From: Ruminococcus_C callidus
GTDB lineage: Bacteria; Bacillota; Clostridia; Oscillospirales; Ruminococcaceae
DNA: 64,000 bases
NCBI RefSeq assembly: GCF_049562855.1
Contig: NZ_CP186925.1
Span: 1,550,001-1,614,000 of the forward strand
Direction of reading: 5' to 3'
The notes beneath the pieces are model-generated. The model made no database searches. It was not told the origin of the DNA and worked only from the letters and a program-made list of their open reading frames with translations. Shown here in pieces: positions 52,501-60,776 of the stretch. The position numbers and the translations under genes are program-made. How positions within the stretch are numbered: the first letter of the stretch is position 1; every line of letters starts with the position of its first letter.

Positions 52501-54061
52501 ACGCAGATTCTCCGATGCTTGTGACACTACTTGGAATCGTGATGTCTGTTAAGCTGCTGCAACCGGAAAACGCACCATTTCCGATGCTTGTGACACTACT
52601 TGGAATCGTGATGCCTGTTAAGCTGCTGCAACCGGAAAACGCACCATTTCCGATGCTTGTGACACTACCTGGAATCGTGATGTCTGTCAAACTTCTGCAA
52701 TCGGAAAACGCAGAATCTCCGATGCTCGTAACGTCCTCTTCAATCACAACTTTTTTTATGTTGCTATTGTCGCATGCAGGGCTATCGTAAGAGTAATCCT
52801 TCATCGCCCCTGAGCCGCTGATGGTCATTGTGCCGTCGGCGGTGAGTGTCCAGGTCAGGTCGCCTTCGTTCCAGTAGGTTCCGATTATGCTTTCGTCTAC
52901 GCCGAGGTTTCCGCTCGTCAGCTTAGAGCCGTTTTCAAGAAACACCTCGGTCAGCTTGTAGCAACTGAAAAACACAAACTCTCCGATGCTTGTGACACCT
53001 TCTGGAATTTCGATACTGGTTAAGCCGGTGCACCACTCAAACGCAGAATCTCCGATGCTTGTGACACTACCTGGAATCGTGATGTCTGTCAAGCTTCTAC
53101 AACCAGAAAACGCATATTCTCCGATACTTGTAACGCCATCTTCAATCACAACTTTTTTTATGTTCTCATTGTCGTATGCAGGGCTATAATAAGTATTGTA
53201 ATCCTCCTTCATCGCCCCTTTGCCGCTGATGGTCATTGTGCCGTCGGCGGTGAGTGTCCAGGTCAGATTGTCTTCGTTCCAGTAGGTTGCGATTTTGCTT
53301 GCATCTACGCCGAGTTGTCCGCTTGTCAGCGTAGAGCCGTTTTCAAGAAGCACCTCGGTCAAAACAGTACAGCCGCCAAACACATTGCTTCCGATGCTTG
53401 TGACACTCTTTGGAATGGTGATGCTGGTTAAGCCAGTGCAATACTTAAACATACCATTTCCGATACTGGTGACACTTTTTGGAATGGTGATGCTGGTTAA
53501 GCCGGTGCAATTGTAAAATGCATAATTTCCGATGCTTGTGACACTACCTGGAATCGTGATGTTGGTCAAGCTGCTGCAATGCTCAAACGTATTATTTCCG
53601 ATGCTTATGACGCTTTCCGGAATTTCAATGCTTGTTAAACTGCTGCAATACTGAAACGCATTCTTTCCGATGCTTGTGACACCACTCGGAATTTCGATGC
53701 TTGTTAAACTGCTGCAATAGAAAAACGCAAAATCTCCGATGCTTGTAACGCCGTCTTCAATCACAACTTTTTTTACGTTGTCTTTCTTTTGGGTTGCAGG
53801 GCTATCGTCAGTAATATAATTCTTCATCGCTCCTGAGCCGCTGATGGTCATTGTTGTGCCGTCGGCACTCAGTGTCCAGGTCAGGTTGTCTTCTTTCCAT
53901 GTCTGCGTTCCCGATTCTGTCCCTGCACCTGTTTCCTCCGCACTCGCCGTGATCCCCCATGAGATATTTTGCAGGGTATCGGTCGGGAAGTACAGCAGCG
54001 TCCCCGCCGCCATGATTACTGCCGACGAAAGGGCAGCCAGTCGTTTCCATTGTTTCTTCAT
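49532..54061 (-). CDS. BspA-like LRR cell-wall protein 2, 1509 aa, LPQTG anchor
   Basis: Same layout as BspA1 with a near-identical N-terminus and C-terminal third. It has five WTLTADGTM hairpin modules, each followed by a block of BspA-type 23-residue repeats, the YWTCENCKKHF segment, Ig-like domains, a Thr-rich stalk with NETTATTEETTT repeats and TSGTTSATKATTA units, and the sorting signal LPQTG near 49,650 with a KRKEDE tail. The extra two modules against BspA1 show expansion by recombination among repeats. It is followed with overlap by an intact sortase. Likely an adhesin or ligand-binding wall protein. Confidence 0.94.
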   Translation of the reverse strand: MKKQWKRLAALSSAVIMAAGTLLYFPTDTLQNISWGITASAEETGAGTESGTQTWKEDNLTWTLSADGTTMTISGSGAMKNYITDDSPATQKKDNVKKVVIEDGVTSIGDFAFFYCSSLTSIEIPSGVTSIGKNAFQYCSSLTSIEIPESVISIGNNTFEHCSSLTNITIPGSVTSIGNYAFYNCTGLTSITIPKSVTSIGNGMFKYCTGLTSITIPKSVTSIGSNVFGGCTVLTEVLLENGSTLTSGQLGVDASKIATYWNEDNLTWTLTADGTMTISGKGAMKEDYNTYYSPAYDNENIKKVVIEDGVTSIGEYAFSGCRSLTDITIPGSVTSIGDSAFEWCTGLTSIEIPEGVTSIGEFVFFSCYKLTEVFLENGSKLTSGNLGVDESIIGTYWNEGDLTWTLTADGTMTISGSGAMKDYSYDSPACDNSNIKKVVIEEDVTSIGDSAFSDCRSLTDITIPGSVTSIGNGAFSGCSSLTGITIPSSVTSIGNGAFSGCSSLTDITIPSSVTSIGESAFESCTDLTSITIPKSVTSIGSNVFDGCTALTEVLLEGGSTLTSENFGEVANKVVTRWNEDNLTWTLTADGTLTISGTGAMKEYGAGSSPAAQKKDSVKKVVIEDGITNIVDFAFFDCTVLESIEIPGSVASIGNFAFCSCIRLTDITIPGSVTSIGDYAFFECSSLTGITIPSSVTSIGNNVFRDCSSLTSITIPESVTSIGNYAFKYCSSLTDITIPGSVTSIGTYAFSGCTALTEVLLENGSTLTSENFGEVADKVVIRWNEGNLTWTLDAEGTMAISGTGAMKNYGTNNSPAAQKKASVKKVVIEDGITSIGDYAFFDCSSLTSIEIPEGVTSIGEGAFSNCRNLASIEIPESVTSIGDFAFFGCGDSLEITVSCDSTLAKDAFGNASEKVTYRHSLVKTDAKDATYTEAGNVEYWTCENCKKHFLSDETDVETAKAVEQSATVKPVLVQVATATTQIKCVYGQDMDEINLQDYVKNADAVGGVSVKVATGSTMLDGMQLDGGKLSGKPAKVYTNGKDVTFTFTAKNGNTANLTLHFLVAKADPTVKVTVDGDSHTEGDLVEKLGLSISKDSTKGAAKIVSKLKKLIAGKNTLAWEFTPEDSENYNVVTGTVVVNAQTTTTTTTTTTATTTTTTTTNETTSTTKETTATTKATTATSGTTSATKATTATSGTTSATKATTATSGTTSATKATTVTSETTATTKATTVTTNETTVTTEETTTKNETTATTEETTTTNGTTATTEATTATSETTVTTEETTTNETTATTEETTTTSETSATTGETTTNETTATTEETTTNETTATTEATTATSGTTSATKATTATSETAATTQTTTTTKESTTASETTITTITSASDTESTAATSATTITTATTTSVTNIADEDLCSWAINDYQKKAGIVPANAEITARSENAYEITLTDLNGNVLDIYTVDPKTGTGTDSSNAEVNLPQTGNNAMTNWLLCVGAALFMAFGFGAVKASGVLKRKEDE

Positions 54062-54109
54062 AATACGCCTCCTTTGTTTTCGGATATATTACATATTCTT
54101 GATAGATCT

Positions 54110-54139
54110 ATTATAACATGATCAGGTATTCTTTGTCAA
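54110..54139 (-). promoter_or_regulatory. BspA2 promoter
   Basis: On the minus strand TTGACA (54139-54134), 18-bp spacer, TATAAT (54115-54110). The upstream sequence matches that of BspA1 almost base for base. Confidence 0.88.
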
Positions 54140-54245
54140 GAAAAAAGAAGGATTTTTTGAGATTTCGTTCAATTTTTGGAAGTTGGAGAGGAGGAGGTTC
54201 GTTCTGTGCCTGTTTTTTGAAGTGACTGCCTTGTTGAAAAAAGAA

Positions 54246-54284
54246 AGCCCGATATACTGCAAAACTGCGATACATCGGGTTTTT
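54246..54284 (-). terminator. Terminator after BspA3 and the sortase remnant
   Basis: CCCGAT (54248-54253) and ATCGGG (54274-54279) form the base of a hairpin with U tracts on either side. Confidence 0.55.
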
Positions 54285-54310
54285 CACACTTTTTCAGAGT
54301 ACGTATTTTC

Positions 54311-54429
54311 AATGCGTACTGCTGTTTCTGCTTTCCTTGAAATATCCTGCTGCTTTGGAAAAGGTTTCATTTCAGAACTGCAATCAGTCCCGAGAGAAAC
54401 ATCCCCCACTGCTTTTTGCTCTTACTCAT
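54311..54429 (-). pseudogene. Sortase remnant after BspA3
   Basis: The start overlaps the BspA3 stop as in the intact pair, and the first residues are MSKSKKQWGMFLSGL, identical to the sortase. After IAVLK a TGA occurs; the following bases still encode ETFSKAAGYFKES, which matches ETLAKAAGHFKDS of the intact sortase about 45 residues later. So the gene has lost an internal segment and the catalytic half. It ends before the His-Cys-Arg triad. Confidence 0.88.
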
Positions 54430-57400
54430 CCTCTTTACGCTTGAGGATACCAGACGCCTTCACCGCACCGAATCCGAATGCCATGAACAGTGCCGCACCC
54501 ACGCACAGGAGCCAGTTTGTCATGGAATTGTTTCCGGTCTGGGGCATGTTAACTTCTGCGTTGGAAGAATCCGTACCAGTACCGGTTTTCGGATCAACAG
54601 TGTAAACGTCCAGCACATTGCCGTTTAAGTCGGTCAGCGTAATCTCATATGCATTCTCCGAGCGTGCAGTGATTTCTGCATTTACGGCAATCACTCCCGT
54701 TTTTTTCAGATAATCGTTGAGTGCCCAACTGCAAAGATCTTCGTCCGCAATGTTGGTCACACTCGTGGTATCCGATGTTGTGATCGTAGTTGCCGATGTT
54801 GCGGCAGTGGATTCTGTGCTGGAAGTACTGGTGATTGTGGTTGTTTGAGTTGCAGAAGTTGTTGCCTTGGTTGCTACAGTTGTTTCGTTTGTAGTAGTTT
54901 CCCCTGTTGCTGCGGTTGTTTCGTTTGTGGTAACAGTGCTTGCCTCAGTTGCTGCGGTTGTTTTGTTTGTGGTAGTTGTTTCCTCAGTTGTTGCGGTTGT
55001 TTCGTTTGTGGTAGTTTCTTCGGTTGTTGCGGTTGTTTCATTTGTGGTAGTTGTTTCCTCAGTTGTGGCAGTCGTTTCGCTTGTTGCAGTAGTACCCTCG
55101 GTTGTTGCAGTTGTTTCGCTTGTGGTAGTTGTTTCCTCGGTTGTTGTAGTTGTTTCGTTTGTAGTAGTTGCCTCAGTTGTTGCGGTTGTTTCGTTTGTGG
55201 TAGTAGTTGCCTCGGTTGTTGCGGTCGTTTCGCTTGTAGTAGTGGTTGCCTCAGTTGTTGCAGTCGTTTCGTTTGTAGTCGTAGTTGTTGTCGTGGCGGT
55301 GGTCGTTGTTGTCGTAGTTGTTGTTGTGGTAGTCTGTGCATTTACCACAACCGTGCCGGTCACAACGTTATAGTTCTCGCTGTCCTCCGGGGTGAACTCC
55401 CATGCCAGGGTGTTCTTTCCAGCGATCAGTTTCTTGAGCTTGCTGACGATCTTCGCTGCACCCTTGGTGCTGTCCTTGCTGATGCTCAGCCCCAGCTTTT
55501 CTACCAGATCACCCTCGGTGTGGCTGTCACCGTCCACGGTCACTTTCACTGTCGGGTCAGCCTTTGCCACCAGGAAATGCAAAGTCAAGTTTGCGGTATT
55601 GCCGTTTTTCGCGGTGAATGTAAAGGTCACGTCCTTGCCGTCCGTGTACGCCTTTGCAGGCTTGCCGGAGAGCTTACTGCCGTCCAGCTGCATGCCGTCC
55701 AGCATGGTGGAACCAGTTGCAACCTTCACGGAAACGCCGCCTACAGCATCGGCATTTTTCACGTAATTCTGCAAGTTAATCTCGTCCATGTCCTGACCAT
55801 AAACGCACTTGATCTGCGTGGTCGCTGTGGCAACCTGAACCGGAACAGGTTTCACAATTTCCGACAGCTCCACCTCTTTGGCAGCTTCTACATCGGTTTC
55901 ATCGGTCAGGAAATGCTTTTTGCAGTTCTCACAGGTCCAGTATTCCACGTTTCCGGCTTCGGTGTAAGTCGCATCCTTGGCATCGGTTTTCACGAGAGAA
56001 TGACGATATGTTACCTTTTCAGATGCTTCTCCGAAATCGTCTTTTGCCAGCGTAGAATCGCAGGAAACCGTAATTTCAAGCGATTTATCGCAGTTATCAA
56101 ATATATCAATTCCGATGCTTGTGACACTACTTGGAATCGTGATGCTGGTCAAGTTGGTGCATGCATAAAACGCACCACTTCCAATGCTTGTGACACTTTC
56201 TGGAATCGTGATGCTTGTCAAGCTGCTGCAACCGGAAAACGCAGATTCTCCGATGCTTGTGACACTACTTGGAATCGTGATACTTGTCAAGCCAGTGCAG
56301 TTGGAAAACGCAGATTCTCCGATGCTTGTGACACTACTTGGAATCGTGATACTTGTCAAGCCAGTGCAGTTGGAAAACGCACATTCTCCAATTTCTGTGA
56401 CATTTTTGGGAATCGTTACTTTCCCCTGACAAGTTTGTCCATCGATTAAAATTCCATTTACAATCACAAGCGGATTTTCATCTCGTTTGTTTCTTAACCA
56501 AGGCGTGTTAGAAAACGCATTCCTTTCGATGCGTGTGACACTATTTGGAATGGTAATGCTAGTCAAATTTTTACAACCAGAAAACATACTCCTTTCGATG
56601 CGTGTGACGCTCTCCGGGATTTCAATGTTGGTTAAGCTGGTGCAATTCTGAAACGCCCTTTCTCCGATTCTTGTGACGCTCTCCGGAATTTTGATGCTGG
56701 TTAAGCTGTCACAAACGAAAAATGCACAATTTTTGATATTTGTGACACTATCCGGAATCGTAATATTTGTTAAGTTTTTACAAGCAAAAAATGCACCATT
56801 TCCGATGCTTGTGACACTCTCTGGAATCGTGATACTGGTCAAGCCGGACCACATAAATGCAAAATCGCCAATGCTTGTAACACCATCTTCAATCACAACT
56901 TTTTTTATTTTACTATTGTTGAATACAGGGCTATTATAAGGGCGACGACCTTCAAGGTTATCATCGTAAGATTTCATTGGCCCTGTGCCGCTGATGGTCA
57001 TTGTGCCATCGGTGTTCAGTGTCCAAGTCAAACCATCATCTTCGTTCAGGCGGATTATGACTTTGCTTGTATCTACGCCGAGATCATTGTATGTCAGCGT
57101 AGAGTTGCCTTCCAGAAGCACCTCGGTCAAAGCAGTACAGCCATTAAACGCATTCGTTCCGATGCTTGTGACACTACTTGGAATTTCAATGTTTGCTAAA
57201 TTGCTACAGTTCTCAAACGCAGAATATCCGATGCTTGTGACACCTTCTGGAATTATGATGCTGGTCAAGTTGGTGCATTTCTGAAACGCAGAAACTCCGA
57301 TTCTTGTGACATCGTTCGGAATCGTTACTTCTCCCGAACAAGTTGTGCCGTCGATCAAGATTCCATTTACAATCACAAGCGGGTTTCCTTGCTGTTCGTT

Positions 57401-58291
57401 TGTTAACCAAGCTGTGCCAGAAAACGCACCTTCTCCAATGCTTGTGACACTACTTGGAATCGTGATGCTTGCCAAGCTGCTGCAACCGGAAAACGCAGAA
57501 CTTCCAATGCTTGTGACACTATTTGGAATGACAATGCTAGTCAAGCTACTACAACCAGAAAACATATCCCATTCGATTCTTGTGACACTATTTGGAATGA
57601 TAATGCTAGTCAAGCTGCTACAATTGGAAAACACAAAAAATCCGATGCTTCTGACACTATCCGGAATTTCGATGCTGATTAAGCCAGTGCAACCGGAAAA
57701 TGCATTATTTTCGATGCTTGTGACACCATTTGGAATTTCAATGATTGCTAAATTGCTACAGTTCTCAAATGCAGAACTTCTGATACTTGTGACACCATCT
57801 GGAATGGTGATACTTGTCAAGCTGGTGCAATTGTAAAACGCAGAACTTCCGATGCTTGTGACACCACTCGGAATTTCGATGCTTGCTAAATTGCTGCAAT
57901 CGGAAAACGCAGAATCTCCGATGCTTATGACACTATTGGAAATCGTGATGCTCTCTAAATTGTTACATTCACAAAACGCATAATTACCGATACTTGTAAC
58001 GCCATCTTCAATCACAACTTTTTTTATGTTGCTATTGCTGCATGCAGGACTATCCGTCATCTCCCCTTTGCCGCTGACGGTCATTGTGCCCTCAGCGTCC
58101 AGTGTCCAGATCAGGTTGTCTTCTGTCCATGTCTGCGTTCCCGATTCTGTCCCTGCACCTGCATCCTCCGCACTCGCCGTGATCCCCCACGAGATATTTT
58201 GCAGGGTATCGGTCGGGAAGTACAGCAGCGTTCCCACCGCCATGACTGCTGCCGACGAAAGGGCAGCCAGCCGTTTCCATTGTTTTGTCAT
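54422..58291 (-). CDS. BspA-like LRR cell-wall protein 3, 1289 aa, MPQTG anchor
   Basis: Third paralogue. It has the shared signal peptide (MTKQWKRLAALSSAAVMAVG), two hairpin modules, an LRR block with more divergent repeats (TSIRSSAFENCSNLAIIEIP, TRIEWDMFSGCSSLTSIVIP), the YWTCENCKKHF segment, Ig-like region, a Thr stalk and a sorting signal in which the first Leu is replaced by Met (MPQTG). The changed motif may sort less efficiently or through another sortase. The diverged LRRs suggest an older copy, while the Ig-like and anchor regions remain almost identical to BspA2. A sortase remnant follows. Confidence 0.93.
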   Translation of the reverse strand: MTKQWKRLAALSSAAVMAVGTLLYFPTDTLQNISWGITASAEDAGAGTESGTQTWTEDNLIWTLDAEGTMTVSGKGEMTDSPACSNSNIKKVVIEDGVTSIGNYAFCECNNLESITISNSVISIGDSAFSDCSNLASIEIPSGVTSIGSSAFYNCTSLTSITIPDGVTSIRSSAFENCSNLAIIEIPNGVTSIENNAFSGCTGLISIEIPDSVRSIGFFVFSNCSSLTSIIIPNSVTRIEWDMFSGCSSLTSIVIPNSVTSIGSSAFSGCSSLASITIPSSVTSIGEGAFSGTAWLTNEQQGNPLVIVNGILIDGTTCSGEVTIPNDVTRIGVSAFQKCTNLTSIIIPEGVTSIGYSAFENCSNLANIEIPSSVTSIGTNAFNGCTALTEVLLEGNSTLTYNDLGVDTSKVIIRLNEDDGLTWTLNTDGTMTISGTGPMKSYDDNLEGRRPYNSPVFNNSKIKKVVIEDGVTSIGDFAFMWSGLTSITIPESVTSIGNGAFFACKNLTNITIPDSVTNIKNCAFFVCDSLTSIKIPESVTRIGERAFQNCTSLTNIEIPESVTRIERSMFSGCKNLTSITIPNSVTRIERNAFSNTPWLRNKRDENPLVIVNGILIDGQTCQGKVTIPKNVTEIGECAFSNCTGLTSITIPSSVTSIGESAFSNCTGLTSITIPSSVTSIGESAFSGCSSLTSITIPESVTSIGSGAFYACTNLTSITIPSSVTSIGIDIFDNCDKSLEITVSCDSTLAKDDFGEASEKVTYRHSLVKTDAKDATYTEAGNVEYWTCENCKKHFLTDETDVEAAKEVELSEIVKPVPVQVATATTQIKCVYGQDMDEINLQNYVKNADAVGGVSVKVATGSTMLDGMQLDGSKLSGKPAKAYTDGKDVTFTFTAKNGNTANLTLHFLVAKADPTVKVTVDGDSHTEGDLVEKLGLSISKDSTKGAAKIVSKLKKLIAGKNTLAWEFTPEDSENYNVVTGTVVVNAQTTTTTTTTTTTTATTTTTTTNETTATTEATTTTSETTATTEATTTTNETTATTEATTTNETTTTTEETTTTSETTATTEGTTATSETTATTEETTTTNETTATTEETTTNETTATTEETTTTNKTTAATEASTVTTNETTAATGETTTNETTVATKATTSATQTTTITSTSSTESTAATSATTITTSDTTSVTNIADEDLCSWALNDYLKKTGVIAVNAEITARSENAYEITLTDLNGNVLDVYTVDPKTGTGTDSSNAEVNMPQTGNNSMTNWLLCVGAALFMAFGFGAVKASGILKRKEDE

Positions 58292-58338
58292 ATTTTCCTC
58301 CTTTTTGTTTGAATGTATTATATATTCTGAATGATATT

Positions 58339-58368
58339 ATTATAGCACGGCAAGGCAGTATTTGTCAA
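58339..58368 (-). promoter_or_regulatory. BspA3 promoter
   Basis: On the minus strand TTGACA, 18-bp spacer, TATAAT, as for BspA1 and BspA2 but with a diverged spacer. Confidence 0.82.
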
Positions 58369-58437
58369 TAGAAAAAGTGTATTTTTCCATTCTTTTTTGA
58401 AAAATAGTATCATTCTATCTTCTTAATCAAAAAGATG

Positions 58438-58451
58438 CAGTATTGCCTTAT
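58438..58451. repeat. GTATTGCCTTA motif at the AAA-ATPase gene 3' end
   Basis: The minus strand reads TAAGGCAATACTGC across the stop codon, differing from the MITE terminal repeat of 63450 at one base. Same placement as the copy at 24069. Could be one end of a decayed MITE. Confidence 0.45.
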
Positions 58452-60013
58452 ATCACTGCCCGTTCAATCCGGCAAGTATGCCGCTTCTCCTTATCATAAT
58501 TCACGCCAACCAAAAGAACCTCGCCGGTATAATTCTTCAGGCAATCCAGATAATCCTTCCGCTTGATCTGTTCCACTGCCTCTTCTGCGGAATGCCCCCA
58601 CTTCAGCTCAACGATCAGAGCAGGCAAATCGCAGTTTCGATTCGGCTCAAACACAATATCTGCAAAGCCTTTTCCAGCCGGCATTTCTCGGTGCAGGGTG
58701 TAGTTCTTCTGAGCAGAGTAGTATGCAAGGGAGATCACGCAGGACAGAGCGTTTTCATCGTTGTATTTCAAGATCGATGCATTCGCCTGATGTGCCTGTT
58801 CGATCAGTTCGGCAACTGTTTCCGCATCGCCGGAAAGGGTAGCTTGCAGCAGCCGCTCCGAGGAACGAATTGCCTGTACAACTGGCTCCCAGCCGCCGTC
58901 TTCAATGGAATTGATAAACTCCTGCCGCACTTCTCCGTTCGGAATCCACACCACACGATTCTGTTCATCATAGGTCAAGTATCCCAGATGCACCAGCAGC
59001 GTAAGAACATCATCCGCACTGTGGAATGTGGTCATGTCATTCTGGAACTTATCCGGATTCACAGGCACTTTTTCGCCTGCGATCATCTGTACGATCTTGT
59101 CACGCAGCCCGTCCTGATTCAGGTCAATGTACACTTTCAGTGCTTCATAGGTTTCTGTCTTTGTCCAGTAGTTGCTGAATTTTCCACGGAGCATAGCTTC
59201 TACCACAGACTTGGGATTGTAGATCGAAACGCCGTCTACACAGTAACCGTCATACCACTTCTTTGTCTCTGTAAACGGCATCTTGTACTGCTCACACAGT
59301 CGGCGGACTTCCTGTTCTGTAAAGCCGGTAAACTCTTCAATGGGAGAGGCATCCGTCATAGAATATTCGTAAAAAGCATTGATGGCAGAGTGCTCTCCGT
59401 ATTTTTTGATGGGTAAAATTCCCGTCATGTAGGCAAGGGCAATGTAACTCTTGTCCTTTAACAAATCTCTCAAAAAGTCCAAGTATTTTGTATGTTCTTC
59501 CAGCTGGTTTTTTCGAGAACGGAAAATGCAGTCCCATTCATCGATAATAAAGATAAATGGAACCTGACTGTCCTCATAAATGTCATCTAACATAAATGTT
59601 AAAATAGTCTTATCCAAATAATCCACATCCGGATATGCCCGCAGCAGATCACGCCCTACTGCTTTTGTAACCAGCGAAATCATCTGTTCAATGGTTTGTG
59701 TTTTACTCAGAAAGTTTTGCATATTCAAGTGAACCACATTGTATTGATTCAGATGCTCTTCAAATCCCGTATGCTTTGCAATTTTCAGTCCTTGAAACAT
59801 TTCTCTGGAATCACAGCCACGACTGTAGTAAGCCGTCAGCATATTCGCCGCCATAGACTTTCCGAATCTTCGTGGACGGCTGACACAGATGTACCCCTGT
59901 TCTGTATTTAATTTCTTATTCGTATACGCAATCAGTTCTGTCTTATCGATGTAAATCTCAGAATTTAAGCTCTTCTGAAAATCAACATTTCCCGGATTCA
60001 AGTAAACACCCAT
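58448..60013 (-). CDS. AAA-ATPase-like protein with PD-(D/E)XK nuclease domain, 521 aa
   Basis: N-terminal AAA-ATPase_like domain: YIDKTELI, a modified Walker A (SRPRRFGKS) near residue 46, and a Walker B (FIFIIDEWD). The C-terminal ~110 residues form a PD-(D/E)XK domain: GFADIVFEPN and PALIVELKW (the D, E-x-K catalytic residues). These proteins are widespread in gut Bacteroidetes and Clostridia and often present in many copies; their function is unknown, possibly mobile or toxin-like. The start follows AGGAGGGAAATGCA. No partner gene is adjacent. Confidence 0.92.
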   Translation of the reverse strand: MGVYLNPGNVDFQKSLNSEIYIDKTELIAYTNKKLNTEQGYICVSRPRRFGKSMAANMLTAYYSRGCDSREMFQGLKIAKHTGFEEHLNQYNVVHLNMQNFLSKTQTIEQMISLVTKAVGRDLLRAYPDVDYLDKTILTFMLDDIYEDSQVPFIFIIDEWDCIFRSRKNQLEEHTKYLDFLRDLLKDKSYIALAYMTGILPIKKYGEHSAINAFYEYSMTDASPIEEFTGFTEQEVRRLCEQYKMPFTETKKWYDGYCVDGVSIYNPKSVVEAMLRGKFSNYWTKTETYEALKVYIDLNQDGLRDKIVQMIAGEKVPVNPDKFQNDMTTFHSADDVLTLLVHLGYLTYDEQNRVVWIPNGEVRQEFINSIEDGGWEPVVQAIRSSERLLQATLSGDAETVAELIEQAHQANASILKYNDENALSCVISLAYYSAQKNYTLHREMPAGKGFADIVFEPNRNCDLPALIVELKWGHSAEEAVEQIKRKDYLDCLKNYTGEVLLVGVNYDKEKRHTCRIERAVI

Positions 60014-60096
60014 TGCATTTCCCTCCTTGCTGTGTTTTCAATTTCTTTCCCTTTATTATACCACAGCAGAGGGGAAAAAGCAACTTTTTCATACAC

Positions 60097-60143
60097 AAAA
60101 AGCTCCGGATTTTCCCGCCACTTAGGACGATCCGGAGCTTTCT
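60097..60143 (-). terminator. Terminator of the recombinase operon
   Basis: AAAAAGCTCCGGAT and ATCCGGAGCTTTCT form a stem; leftward U tract. It ends the operon that includes the two small genes. Confidence 0.82.
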
Positions 60144-60168
60144 CATTGTGACATGTTCTTTCTGCTAC

Positions 60169-60441
60169 TTAGCAGAAGTACGTATTGGTTGAACCCTTCT
60201 TCTTTCCTTTGGTCAGATGCGGCAGCATTCCCTGATTGTACAGCTTGCTGACGGCTCTGCCCACTCTGCACTTATCTCCACGAGATAGCTGTTGATATAG
60301 TCCGGGACGGTTCATTTCAATGATGTCCCGTACACGCAGCTGCTTTCCATGGGTACTTCTGCATCGGATGACACAAGCAATTGCCATCTGTGCTAACTTC
60401 TTGTTGGTATAGTTATAAGTAAGTACGAAAATCTGCTTCAT
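60169..60441 (-). CDS. Basic small protein, 90 aa, mobile-element associated
   Basis: The ATG at 60441 follows AAAGGGGCTATTTTT. The product is strongly basic, with a helical part (NKKLAQMAIACVIRCRS) and a possible winged-helix pattern (LRVRDIIEMNRPGLYQQL, GRAVSKLYNQGML) ending in LTKGKKKGSTNTYFC. It is probably a DNA-binding accessory protein of the element, perhaps a recombination directionality factor, by position after a serine recombinase. I do not recognise the family. Confidence 0.65.
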   Translation of the reverse strand: MKQIFVLTYNYTNKKLAQMAIACVIRCRSTHGKQLRVRDIIEMNRPGLYQQLSRGDKCRVGRAVSKLYNQGMLPHLTKGKKKGSTNTYFC

Positions 60442-60455
60442 AAAAATAGCCCCTT

Positions 60456-60776
60456 TCAAAATTCCACGTTGATTTCTTCGCCGTCTTCTGCGATCTTCTG
60501 GAAAAGTGCTGCTTTTGCCTGTTCCTGCCGCAGCTTCTCGAGAGAGATGATCTTGACTCTTTGTCCGATGATGCCTTTTGGAAAGGAAAGCTTTTTCTCC
60601 TGCAGAAGCGGCTGCAGTTCTTCTTCGTTGATCGTCACGGTTCCCTTGTTGGTGTAACAGCCATTCTGGTCAATTCCCAGAATCGTCAGCGTATATTGTT
60701 CAAAGTCGTTCAATTTCTCAATTGCAGTTACCAGTGCTTCGGTACACGCAATGGGATTTTCAAATTGATATGTCAT
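60456..60776 (-). CDS. Hypothetical mobile-element protein, 106 aa
   Basis: Not recognised. Its ATG overlaps the TGA stop of the recombinase (ATGA), so it is translationally coupled to it. It has a small beta-rich core (YTLTILGIDQNGCYTNKGTVTINEEE) and a basic helical end (RVKIISLEKLRQEQAKAALF). The gap to the next gene is 14 bp. Confidence 0.65.
   Translation of the reverse strand: MTYQFENPIACTEALVTAIEKLNDFEQYTLTILGIDQNGCYTNKGTVTINEEELQPLLQEKKLSFPKGIIGQRVKIISLEKLRQEQAKAALFQKIAEDGEEINVEF

Noticed and set aside
49532..58291. CRISPR-like periodic repeats
   Set aside because: The periodicity is 69 bp in frame and encodes LRR units, with no unique spacers and no cas genes.
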